Assembly: GCA_008704415.1 (NCBI GenBank)
Contig: VXIS01000012.1
Location: 186,001-250,000 of the forward strand
Length of the DNA: 64,000 nucleotides
From: Sphaerosporella brunnea
Taxonomy: Eukaryota; Ascomycota; Pezizomycetes; Pezizales; Pyronemataceae
Direction: 5' to 3'
This document shows positions 52,270 to 63,332 of this stretch, in pieces; within the stretch, counting starts at the first letter, position 1; each line of letters begins with the position of its first letter. The position numbers were made by a program, and so were the translations under genes. Under the pieces are notes generated by a model, which worked only from the letters and a program-made list of their open reading frames with translations, was not told the DNA's origin and searched no databases.

Positions 52270-55257
52270 GCACACTTTTTTTTTCTTTTTTCTCTCTGAA
52301 ACGGAGTCTTTGCTTTCTTTTTTTCCTTGATTTTCACGCGGGACGGACGTTGAGGTGTTTTTCGGCTTGCGGGTTTGGGAACTTGTGTTTGTGTTTGTGT
52401 TGTTTGTTAGACTGGCTCGCTTTGATTTGCGCAGTGGAGTTGGTGCTGTTTGTTCAGCGATACGACGATAGCGTTTGTTTGATCATGTATTTGTATTGTA
52501 TGATACTTGGAACCTGTTTTTTTACACCACAACGCGGTTTGCACCGAATGGGAGGGAGATATTGTGTAGGCACAATCAATTCAAACCTTACGAATGGATG
52601 CGGATCACCAGGTATCACTCGTGGACTCGCAAGAAATATTTTTTGCGACGTTCAATAATAACACAAATTATGTACTTATATCTACTATTCAAAGTATGAT
52701 TCTATCTGTATCATCGATCTCGAGAGTAAGGTAAACTTGGGTCACGCTAGGTGATGGATGATGATGATGATGATATTTAGGTAACTTCTTGCCGCCGCCG
52801 CACCGGATCTGGACGGATATATTTTCGGTTGAAAGGCCCAAGAAGTATATATATATATAGTGCCCACTCTGTTTTTTAAACTTTTAATATACACACGTAG
52901 ACAATAGAATACATACAGGGTAGAAATCCTGACAGGTGGCTGTACTCGGGTGTAGCTATAAGTCGGGTGCTCCCCGAACAAACAGCAACTGGCAACGCCA
53001 CTACGATTGCTGCTAGAACTTTGTGAAGCTGGGGGTGGCATCGTAGGCCTCCCTAGAGCCTTTTTGAGTGCTTTGGAAGGAAAAATACCGACTTCTTCGT
53101 GAACGACAAAGGTCTTGGCATTGTTTGGTTGTATGGAGGAAAGAAGTCGGGTGCTCTTTGCATGTGTGTAACGGCACCCGAATTACCCTCGTACCCTAGT
53201 ACGTCAACCGCCCCCCGCGGCGAAGGAAGATTCCTTTTGGATACACCGTCAACTGCAAGAAGTTGCAGACGCATCAGGAGAAGTAATCCGTAAGTTTCAG
53301 GGCCGATTTCTTGCCCCGGCTTATGTAAATGAAGATCTTCGAATGAGGTCGGATCAGCAATGGTTCGGCTGACCCGCCGAGTGAGTGCCTGCGTACTCGC
53401 GATTGGGGAATCCTTGGCTTGTTTGCTTGTTTGCTTGTTTGAATAAACACAGACCGCTTCTTGTCTTGGATCTAATATTGATTACAGGTACAGGTGCGGG
53501 TGGTTGGATGTTGCATGTTTCTGCCGCCTCTCCCTTTCCGGCCGAGAAGAAGCAAGCAATTTTGATGATTCTTGTTTACTTGAAGCTTGCCGGTTTCGAG
53601 TTACGTACTCCAAGCGCGTTAACGTTCCCGTCACTTCGCGAAGAAGCGGGAAGCAAAACATCATCGCGAATTCGCAAATGTGATCAAGCCCCACCCCCCC
53701 GGCCCAGGTTTTGCAATCTCTCCGCTTGCATAAGTTGGTGGCCCGACTTGAGCTTCCTAGCGAGCGTTAATGTTTCACGTTTCAAGGGGGGGAAACCTTC
53801 GCATAATCTTCACCCCCTAGCCTGGTTGATAACGGCTCATGCAGGAAGCTTTTGTTTTTTCGATGGCATGCAGTGCAGGATGGGATGAATCACGAAGAAG
53901 GCTGTTTTGCAGTTGCCGGGTTTGGTTGTTTTGAACGTGTGTAGAGAGGAATAGGTATGTAGGAAGAAGAGACCAGGCATCGTCCGGTGAGCTAGGCTTG
54001 TTCCGCTTTGCGAAACCTTCCTAATTTCGCGCCACAGCCAGAGAGCTCAAAATCGGGGAAGGAGATCGCGGGCAATGGTGATCATAAGAGGAGTAGGTAG
54101 AGGGCTTGGTCGCCTTAAGTTGCCTCAATTCACTCAGCATTGGCCATCCCCCCATCTGCCCGGGTACATGCTAAGTGCCTACTGGAAATAAGTGCTTCTT
54201 ATGCAGAACACGCACGGCCACGGTTGGCTGGTAGCTGCGTACCATCATCGCCAGGGTTACCGGCCATGGGGATGTTGAAGGGGGAAAGACGTCGGTCCGA
54301 TCCCACGTGAAGTCTGCTGTGGTTTGTGGTTGTCCAGCAGGCACACTCCATCCCCACGTTTGCTTACGCAATGCAAGTAGCCGGTAGCAATGCGATCTTG
54401 CTGGATGCGGCCGCATCTGTCCTGTCAGCATGCATAATTCCATCTGTCGTTTGATTCCGCATGCGATCTGATTCCGCCAACTTTTCCATGCAAATACTGT
54501 GTATTTCAATATTTTCCGCCCAGATAGAGTGGCTCGCACGTCGCCTGCATTTGCTCAGGCCTTTGCGATTAATTAATATTGCCCCCCCCCCCCAGTCTAG
54601 CCGGTAATGGGCGGGCCGCCAGTGTCAAAACGTCTAGCTGCTCTCTGCAGCCCAGCCAGGGCTCTTCCCGTGTACCTAGAGAACCATCCATCGCAAGGTA
54701 CTTGCCTGCCCTCCATAACGTAACCTCTTTTCTCTCCTCCACACGACCCTCCTCCCTTATCCCCAACTCCCTCCGTTGCACTGTCCAGTCGGCCTGTCGG
54801 TAGAATCACACTCGTTTCTTGAACTTCACTCTCTTTTAACGCAGCAAACGGGAAAATTCAGTTCAATTCTTTGAGGAGAATTCCTTCCCATTTGCGCCCA
54901 CACGCTCATTCTCACCTGCCGGCGGAATCGACAGCCCGCCTGCCCTATCAAATTGCTGCCACGACCGCAGGATCAGCTTGGGCAAGTCGATTCGCAATAT
55001 CTTGCGATACAACGACGTACGAGGACACAGTAATCTTTAAAATAGGTGCCTTTTACGGAGACGAGTACGAGCATTGTTACGCTTTGTTTCCACCCTTTCG
55101 ACGCCTATATTTTCCTACCGACCCAATATTCACGATCCAATAATATCTACGAGTGCCATTCAGCTGTTACCCCATAATCACACCAGTAATTCCCTTCGCC
55201 ATTTTACGGAATTCGATCGGAAAGCTAGCCTCCCCCCGGTAGTTTCAGTTTTGGAGA
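52270..55257. other. Intergenic region
   Basis: About 3 kb with no supported gene. It contains PDE1 3' UTR (T-rich to about 52500), a (GAT)n run near 52757-52775, an (AT)n run near 52847-52858, a C-run near 54583, and from about 54680 the pyrimidine-rich promoter or leader of the next gene. A 167-aa frame at 53385-53888 has no motif. Confidence 0.4.
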
Positions 55258-58200
55258 ATGAACTCCCTCTTCGGCCGGTCGAAATCAAAGCATCGGAATG
55301 CCAAAGGGAATCTGAAGGATCGAATAGGAAATCCCACACCTATTGACCCTATCAACATTAATGGTGCTTTTATCGATCTGAAGTTGACGCCGCAGGATGG
55401 TTCAGCCGGCCCAGCCGTGGGCCTGAATGCAGGGGTTCCACCAGTGCCACAGCCCCCAATCGCGAGTCAGCACAACTTGGAGGATGAGGGTAGAAACGAA
55501 GACTCCTCAATTAGATCGGACCAAAGACGCAACCAACCGCAGCCACCCAACCGGCCAAGACATGATGACAGTGATACGCAAAACAACCACTATCAGGTGC
55601 AAGAGTATCTCAGGGGTAATAGTGGACGAACCGTGCGGGAGGCATCTGATGATGATGTTTCAAACGGATCCAGAGGCAGAACAACGGGGAGGAATCAAAA
55701 GTACGCCTGTTCCCTTCCTTGATTCCGTGACGTGACGGTGTCTGACCAACCTAGCCAACCCCACACACGGCCTTTTTCGCCGCTGCAGTCAGCGGATAGT
55801 GGGCGAAAGAATATTTCGCATCCGGCCGCCTCGGAAGATGATGAAGTAGGGCACTCGGCTTCTGCTTCTCTCTCGTCCGTTTCCACCTCGAAATATAGGG
55901 GACGCGCACTCGAACAGACCCTTCGGACGGATGCTGGTTCACCCGTAGTCTACACGCCTTATTCTTCCGCTTCACCATATACCTCCCGTGGTAGACAACC
56001 CGAACATCCCGCTCGAATAAGCCCCGATCAGCAGCAGGAACGTGGCAGAACGATTGGCAGGACCACGCCCACTGAAAAGAGGAGCTCGAGCAATTACTCT
56101 TCTGCGACATCAATCGAGGAGCCTTTGACGTATTCCGAATCTCATCGCCAATTCGAACACCGCCACCGTCCTGAGAGAATCGACATCGCGCCAGCTAGGG
56201 CCCTTCAACAAGCGGAAACGGCAAAATACTTTGACGCAGACGCTACGCTTGAAGATCCTGTGTCGCCACTGTTACCATCACCGCGCCGGCACAATCGCGA
56301 CCGCGAGCTACAATCTTCTCCCGAAATCTCGCCCGAATTTGGCCCCACACCGATACATTCATCGCCTGGCCATCTGGACCTCGATCTCAACAAGGAAGAC
56401 GCTAGCGCTGCACTGGACATCTCGTTTTCCGACTTTTCCATGCCAGCACCAGCGATGGGTGCCAGGGACCATCTTCGTTCACCTGAGATATCCGCTCCTC
56501 GATCTCCTGAGGTGAATCGGCTTCCAGCCTACCTCGGAAAGATGCAGCCTGTGCAGCGACAGCTTGACTATGGCGAGCCAACGTCGCCACCGTCTCAAAG
56601 AGGGGATCCAATAACGTCGCCGAAGCGGTCTCTCAGCAGAAAGGTTTCCACTAAGCTTCGTACCCTGGTTGGTTCTGGCGGCAAGCCACGAGAGCCCTTA
56701 CCAGAGAGTGGCATTGTAACAACGACGTCAATCTCGACGACTAGCGTTCGGAACGTGAAGGGCGGGCTGAATAAGGATGCTATCTCAGGGCCAATTCCGA
56801 TCCCAGCGAAGGACCAGCAACCTGATCCAGAAATCGAAGCAATCATGGCGCGGTTTGACAAGGAGCGTGGCCCTCGGCCAGCGCGCATGGCGGAACAGAT
56901 TCAGGATAAGGTTGATGTTTGGAATTACAATCCATCTGCTGCGAGCTCAGCAAGCAATATATCTCTGCATCCCAGCTACAAATCAGCTGACGATGTCACT
57001 ATAACTGAATCCGAGGCTTCGCATGGCAACCCTGGGCTGTCTAGTCACCGTTCGTCAACCCGTAGCTCCAATAGGAATTTGACGCCAGAGACTCCAGTAA
57101 CTCCCGCTGACGATGGTTATTCTTTCTCAGCATTGCGCGGGCCCGCGAACTTCGGTGACTCGATGAAGAGTGATACGACCGTAAAACAGAAGGACTACCT
57201 CCCGCCAGTGGGTCGCTCAGAGGAGGTACCATTCTTTTTGGACACCACCAGCGAGATCAAGGCGGCGGTTCCGAGCTTTACGCATGAGCCCCCGACGCCC
57301 GAGCCTCACAAGACCACGTTTTCGCGTGTGTTTTTGCCCGAGCACAGCAGCTTGGGAAGAATCGACGACAGAAACGAAGACGGTGCATTTTCGGATGTTT
57401 CCACTAACACTGAGTTCACAAGGCCATCTCCGACCATCAGCACAGCTCCGACAAGTGTTGTGTCGTCTCCGCGGACGCCGTTTAGCCCAATGTCGGTGGT
57501 TTCACCCACCGCCAGAAGGCCGCCCTTTGGGCCGGGAGGTCCCAAGATGATGCTTCGATCCGCAACAATGTCGTCGAGACCAAATGGCGGTACACCTCTG
57601 CAAGCAAAACCAAAGCCCGAGCCAATTGTGCGGCCGATTGTTGAAGAAGAGGCCCCTATGTTTCCTTCAAGACAAACCTCGAAGGCGAGCACTCTCGAAG
57701 CAGCCCTCTCAAGGCAGACGTCGAAAGGTAGTACTCTCGATTCGAGACAGCCATCAAGGGCACACACTCCCGATTCTGAGCGCAATTTGCGCTCGGGTGA
57801 TCACACCCCAACGTCTCCATATTCTCGCTCTGGCTCTGCATTTTCGTTTGTGCGCGAGGATGTATCGGTGATTCGTCCTAGCGACAGTGCATCGCAGTAC
57901 GATCCTCGCCATCAGCGCTCCCTTCCTGGTTCACCGCGGTCGGGTTCACGCTCGGGCTCTCCCACACCATTTGACGTCGATCGATCCTTGCCTCGTCAGC
58001 CTTCGCTTCGGCCGGCCAAATCTCACGCCGTTATTCGGCCAAAGACTGCATCACGGATCCAAAACGACCGTGTGTCAGCACTGTCCAAGTTAGATACCGA
58101 TTTGCCTCCTCGTCCTTCCACAAGCAATATGGGGCACGCTTCATTACGATTGAACACCGACATCAGGCCAAACCTCGCTAGCTCCTCATTTTCGGCAATT

Positions 58201-58959
58201 GATGCGCCTAAATCTTCAGCCTCACAGACTTTGAAGCTGCCGGAAAATAACGCAGTGAAGAGAAGCAAATCCGTTGGCGAGGGTTTGAGGCGTGCATTTT
58301 CTCGCCGGGCTCCAATGCCACCAGCCCCGTCCCCGGCTCTTGCTTCCGACTCCGTTCCACCTGTACCGGAGGATGGAGCGGAAAGCGGCCCAAGTTCGCC
58401 AGCACAAGTCTCGGGTCCTCTTGGGTTCGGAAAAAGCTCGGACGCAAGCAAGGCTCGCTGGAATACGGCCCTTCGTGCGGCAGCCGTTTCAGCTGCTCTC
58501 CAACAGCGTGCACGGTCAGACAGCGGATCACAACCTTCAGCACCGGGCATTCCTGAAGGCATTAGCCGCTCTGCTGCCAACCCTAACCGCGCTTCGGTTG
58601 TCCTCAAAGCTCAGCCGCTTACTGCTGAAGAGAGGGGACGTATGCATCACGCCCCGGGAACCTTGTTTATCCGCATCTGCGAGGAAGGAGAAGACGGCAT
58701 TGGTGCATGCAATGAGCACAGGATGAAGCCTAGAAAGGGTGGAACGATGCAGAAATGTGGGTTTTGCCTGAAGGGTCCGTTTGCAAACATGTGGGTGTGT
58801 CTAGACGGCGAAGATGGTGCGCCGGAGGCTCAAGGTGATAAAGTGGGTCTTGGTGGTGCTCGGGAAAGGGAAGAGAAGAGGGAGGAGAAATGTTCATTCG
58901 CTGTGTGCCGGATGTGCTGCAACGAGAAGGTGCAGGAGGGAACCGCGGAGATCTTCTAG
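55258..58959 (+). CDS. Large, mostly disordered protein with C-terminal Cys-rich (zinc-like) module
   Basis: A 1215-aa protein from two exons (55258-55700 and 55755-58959). The 54-nt intron (GTACGC donor, CTGAC branch site, CCTAG acceptor) joins GRNQN to QPHTRPFSPLQS. Almost the whole chain is Ser/Pro/Arg-rich with many SP and TP sites, as in regulated scaffold proteins. A short internal repeat lies near 57665-57780 (SRQTSKASTLEAALSRQTSK, then GSTLDSRQPSRAHTP). Only the last 100 residues look folded: LFIRICEEGEDGIGACNEHR, then MQKCGFCLKGPFANMWVCLD, then CSFAVCRMCCNEKV. The C-x2-C and C-x2-CC pairs suggest a zinc-binding unit. I do not recognise the family name. The start MNSLFGRSKSKHRNAKGNLK is basic and typical of a cortical or membrane-associated protein, but this is a guess. 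Confidence 0.8.
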
Positions 58960-59447
58960 GGAATGAGACAGAAGATACCGGGTGGATGTGTGGGGATCCG
59001 GTGGACAGGCGTGCATATTGTGGATTGTTTATATTGTGGGTTTGGTGCAAATCATTTTGGGTATTTTATTTTTTTGCTTGGGGGTGGCGCGCATTCTTTT
59101 CATTATTTTCCTTCTTGAGATGGGGCTTTACAGCTTGGTGCAGACGGAGATACCTTTTGGATGGATTACCGACGGACTCATGAAGGACCTGATTTCGTTT
59201 GGACATATGTGTATGTATCAGTAGTACTGAGCTAACCAATGGCTCTTTTGTTGGGAATGATAGACGGCGATGTGTTGAGATACTTCCTGTGGCAACTCCT
59301 TGATATCTGATGATTCACAGAATTACGGCGTCTGCGGCATCTAGGCGGCGCCGTCTGTTCCCGTGTAGCGACGCTGCCAAACCCGAAAATGGGCGGCGCC
59401 TTCCGTTTCCGTTCTCTCCCCGCCTACGGCCGGCCGGCAACGCGTGC

Positions 59448-59543
59448 GATTGGCTTATCGATAACTGACGTCAAGCTAAGTTTCCCCCTGGATTACGCGT
59501 AGGTGATGATCGATGATGAACGAATAGTTACCGAAAGCGATAA
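59448..59543 (+). promoter_or_regulatory. Candidate CCAAT, GATA and CRE sites upstream of xanA
   Basis: ATTGG at 59449-59453 (inverted CCAAT), TTATCGATAA at 59455-59464 (HGATAR on both strands), TGACGTCA at 59466-59473 (perfect CRE palindrome) and CGATAA at 59538-59543. GATA factors such as AreA activate purine-utilisation genes in Aspergillus, so these sites fit the gene. No TCGG-N6-CCGA site of the UaY type was seen. Confidence 0.45.
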
Positions 59544-59620
59544 AAGCTCTGCGACCTAGAGGTAAATAAACACAAGACCGAGAACGCACGCAAACACAAA
59601 CGGAAAAAACAAGGCTCACC

Positions 59621-60792
59621 ATGACCGCCATTCAGATTCACACCATCCCGCAGCCTGCGAACAGCCGCCGCGAACTCGGCGCTGTAGCACTTGGTGTCGA
59701 ACTCAACACTCTGAATGGTATGCCTACTATTATCCCCCAGCTCCGTGACTTCTGCTTACTCTGCGGCCAGACACCGACTTCGAAGTCCTCCGCGAGGCCC
59801 TCTATAATCACCAGGTTGTCATCATCAAAAACCAAAGCGGCGCATCTCCGCGGGCACAATACGAGTTCACTCGACGATTCGATCCGGTTTCCACCAACTA
59901 CGGCCACGGGAAGACTCTGGACGCTGAACGATCCGTGCTTCATCCCGACCTGAAAACGATACCGCACCAACCACAGGTTCAGGTCATCGGAAACGGATTT
60001 GTAGAAGCCTATGAAGGACTCGAAAATATCCAGCTACGACACCCGCATCATCGCAAATTCCACAAGACGCACGTTCCCGAGGAGGAGGATCTGAAGGTCA
60101 CGAGGTTCTTTCGGTGGCATTTTGACGCCGCCCTTTACGATCTCTCACCTCCGAGGGTTACGAGCTTGATGGCGGTTAGGGTTCCTAGGGGTGGGCGGCA
60201 GCTGTTGAGGTATGATGACGGAACGGGCGATGAGCTGGAGGTTTCCCTGGGCACTACGGCGTTTGTTTCCGGGTATACTATGTACGACATCCTTTCGGAG
60301 GAGGCCAAGGAGTTCGCACGCACGACGAAGGTTCGGTACGCTCCGCACCCGTACATCTGGATGTCGAATGCCAAATCGCGACCGACGGGATTGGGAATGT
60401 TTTCGGAAGGCTTGGAACTGCCGTACGAGCAGCTGCCGCCGGTTGAGGAGGAGAAGATTAAGGTTCTCCCTATGGTGTGGAAGAATCCGGTGACGGGAAG
60501 ACTGGCGTTGCAGATCCATCCCAGCGCGGTTGAGAAACTGGTTTTGAAGGATGGCACGGTGCTTGACGATTTGGAGAAGGTTAGGGAGATTTGCTACAGG
60601 CTGCAGCGACCCGGAATCGCACCGGATTTGGTGTATCCCCATGAGTGGGAGGAGGGCGATATGGTGCTGTTTAATAACCATGGAGTTATCCATAGCGTTG
60701 TAGGCGCGTTTAGGGAGGATGAGGTTAGGATTTTCAGACAGTGTAATATGGCCGCGAGTGAGGATCCGTTGGGACCGGATGCGGAGATTTGA
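59621..60792 (+). CDS. xanA: Xanthine dioxygenase XanA (Fe(II)/2-oxoglutarate-dependent)
   Basis: A 372-aa TauD/TfdA-family dioxygenase that hydroxylates xanthine to uric acid using 2-oxoglutarate, the fungal alternative to xanthine dehydrogenase. Exons 59621-59717 and 59771-60792; the 53-nt intron splits a GAC codon and joins ELNTLN to DTDFEVLR. Iron ligands: HFD (His149, Asp151) in RFFRWHFDAALYDL and a distal His at about 340 in NNHGVIHSVVGAF, followed by an Arg-rich strand (EVRIFRQCN) that would bind 2-oxoglutarate. Family-specific stretches are strong: LLRYDDGTGDELEVSLGTTA, KVRYAPHPYIWMS, PTGLGMFSEGLELP and RPGIAPDLVYPHEWEEGDMV. Length and motifs match XanA rather than taurine dioxygenase. 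Likely cytosolic. Upstream GATA sites suggest nitrogen control. Confidence 0.93.
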
Positions 60793-61069
60793 GGAGTGAG
60801 AGAAGGAGAAAGGAGGGTTGGGGTTTCTATGTTAGATACCTTCGCTTTTGCGCAATGATAGTCAAATCAAGCACGGTGCTTCCTTTGGGACCAGCTCTGT
60901 AAAACTTGCCTCTCGCCTGCGTCAACCATAGGCCATACTTTTCGTTGGGTAGCCGGCACTTAAACCCCCCCTTCATGGCGCCCGGCCTCACGAATCCATC
61001 CACCAGAGGACTCACCGCCATCAAACAACCACAACCACGACTTCCCTCAAGACCCAAAACACACGCACT

Positions 61070-61441
61070 ATGTGGAGTTCTGGGCACAAATACGCAGCGG
61101 TCGCAACCTCAAGCACCGAGACCACACCCGAACCGGGCGAATCCGCAACGAACGACAACAACAACAACAACGACTCGTCGTCAGAAAGCGGCGGCGGCGA
61201 CGGCGCGGACGAGAATCTCACATCGCGCGAGAGAAGATTCAGCCACGCTGGCCACCTGCCGCTGTGTTTTTCGACGGAAATAAAGCTGCCGTGCTGGCTT
61301 TGCCGTGAACAGGCTGGCACCGCCGCCGCCGCCTCCGCGGGGTGTCCTAGGACTCAGTGGGCTTGCGTCGCTTGCAAGGTGCCGCTGTGTTTGCACCCGG
61401 ATCGCAATTGCTTCAAGAGGATGCATGATGAGTGTCTGTAG
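61070..61441 (+). CDS. Small protein with PiggyBac-type cysteine-rich domain
   Basis: A 123-aa single-exon protein. Residues 1-60 are acidic and low-complexity (ESATNDNNNNNDSSSESGGG). Residues 62-122 form a cross-brace-like cysteine module: HLPLCFSTEIKLPCWLCREQ, then CVACKVPLCLHPDRNCFKRM followed by HDEC. The pattern C-x2-C ... C-x2-C-x-V-P-L-C-L-x-P-x(3)-C-F-x(3)-H matches the C-terminal cysteine-rich domain of PiggyBac transposases, which binds their terminal repeats. No DDD transposase core precedes it, so it is either a domesticated fragment or a decayed transposon tail. It lies 277 bp downstream of xanA. A (GT)21 run begins 20 bp after the stop. Confidence 0.65.
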   Translation: MWSSGHKYAAVATSSTETTPEPGESATNDNNNNNDSSSESGGGDGADENLTSRERRFSHAGHLPLCFSTEIKLPCWLCREQAGTAAAASAGCPRTQWACVACKVPLCLHPDRNCFKRMHDECL

Positions 61442-61458
61442 GTGCATGGATGGCTACG

Positions 61459-61460
<2 letters not shown>

Positions 61461-61502
<42 letters not shown>
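61461..61502. repeat. (GT)21 microsatellite followed by (GGTT)n
   Basis: Forty-two bases of uninterrupted GT, then a GGTT tandem run near 61515-61537. It lies just 3' of the 123-aa gene. Confidence 0.95.
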
Positions 61503-61504
<2 letters not shown>

Positions 61505-61539
61505 TCTACTTTGCTGGTTGGTTGGTTGGTTGGTTGTAG

Positions 61540-63332
61540 ATAGATATGGATGTTAAAGAACGGGTTTGAGGGTTCGTCCAGCTGAAACTGTACATATGTT
61601 CAGCTGCGCGCCACATCTTGGTAACTGAGTGGGTACATATGAGCTGAGCTGCACCGTCAGGTCAGTCTCACTCGGATGCACAATTCACTATTGTTCCGAA
61701 TCATAGTCGGACTATATACCCGTAACGAGCAGGTGCTTTTGTTTTTTTGTTTTTTTGATAACAAGAGATAAACGCTCCGAAGCGGTTGAGTATAACTGCC
61801 AATTACTGCAACTTTTAAGGACCCCGTTTGGAATTTCGCTCGGTACCGGTATCGGTATATTGGGGGGGCGGACAACCGAGTACTGAAAACTGAGCGTATC
61901 TGAGGAGCGCTTGGATGCCATGTCTACGTACCGTTAGAAATCCGAGGATCAGGCGGGCGAGCGGGCGGGCGGATAAGGCGAGAATAAAGAAAAGCTTCAC
62001 ATGTCACGATTCTACTCATCCAAACAGGCATATTCATCATCCTCTGCCGGCTCCTGAACTTCATGTGACGCCATTCTCCTCCAGCAGCGGCAATTTGCTA
62101 TTGGTGGAGGTTGATGTTTTGGTAGGCACTCTCGAAACCCTAACCCTTCGCCATGACAACTTTGACATTTGAGTAAAAGGCGGCCGCCTGATGCCTGGAT
62201 TTCAACGGTAATTCTACTGGCAGTAACAACGACCATTATCGGTGATAGCAGCGATCAATCGAAAAAAAAACAAAAATTGCATCCCCAAATTCAGCCTCAG
62301 GTAACTCGTCGGTCATATTGGAAAAAAGGGGGCGGCATATCGTGATGTGGTGGGAGAGTCTCACGCTGCGATACAGCTGTTGCAGAAACTGTCGGCCAAA
62401 CGAGACTTTGGTCGTCGATCTAGTGGCGGCCAAGGTCAGCCGTAATATCCAAGCCCGCATCTTTAACCAATCACCTCCCGTGAAGAAACCTTCAACTGCT
62501 GTGCTCTTTCAGAATGCCGTTTAGCCTACAGTCGAGCAAAGTTGAATACTGACCTCGAGAGGTAGGTCTCTGTTTGAGGGAGTAGAGCCGCACTTGAATA
62601 TACAAGTTCGGTACTTGACCTCAGAGTGGTTGGAACGGCCGTTTTGCGTCGCACTGAGGCTTGGGCTCTACCAGTTCCTTCCCTTTCAACTTTCAACTCT
62701 ATTTTGACTCCAAAGTCCACACACAGGATAGGCCCTCGCCATCGCCAATGCCTGATTACTGCCAAGGCTGAGCTGACTTGATGGCGGCAGGAGTATCACC
62801 AACCACGATGCACACGTGAGGTGCTGTGAGGACTGTCCAAAGCTCATGGCTTCTCTTGGCAGCTTTTCGACGGGCGCTCCGGTACGGAGCAGAGTCGTTC
62901 CGTTGAAGCTGTGAGCAGGCGCCTAGGCTCGGTTTTGCTGCAACATTTTGTCAGTAACCGATGCCTGCGGAGAGATGATAAGCCTGGGGTAAAAATTGTC
63001 AGAAGCGAAGAACACGGGAGCGGAGGTTCAGCTCAATCATTACCGTTCCACCACCCACCGATCCCGATAGGTAGGGCGTTAAATCGCCAAGATGGGATGG
63101 CGGAGGTGGCCGCACTGTGTAGGGCAGGGATTGAGAGCTGAATCTCCTGAGGAATTTCAAAGACGACCTTGCGTAAAGCATGAGCATCGACATTGCCGCA
63201 TTGGAAACATAATTGCTACTTCAAGGCTAGTACACCTCGAGAGGCGCCAAGTATAAAGACCGCGAGTGTGCCCTCGAAAAATGGAGCACCTCACCAGCAG
63301 CAGAATCGGCCTAATCTCAACACCCTAACACA
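61540..63332. other. Intergenic region
   Basis: About 1.8 kb without a supported gene; frames are at most 88 aa and lack motifs. The last 120 bases contain GTATAAAGACC (63251), a TATA-like box about 80 bp before the start of the secreted nuclease gene. Confidence 0.4.

Noticed and set aside
53385..53888. 167-aa plus-strand frame
   Set aside because: Mixed low-information sequence including TTGCTTGTTTGCTTG repeats; no supporting motif.
60827..61087. 86-aa minus-strand frame between xanA and the 123-aa gene
   Set aside because: It starts at GTG, overlaps the start of the 123-aa gene, and has no recognisable motif.
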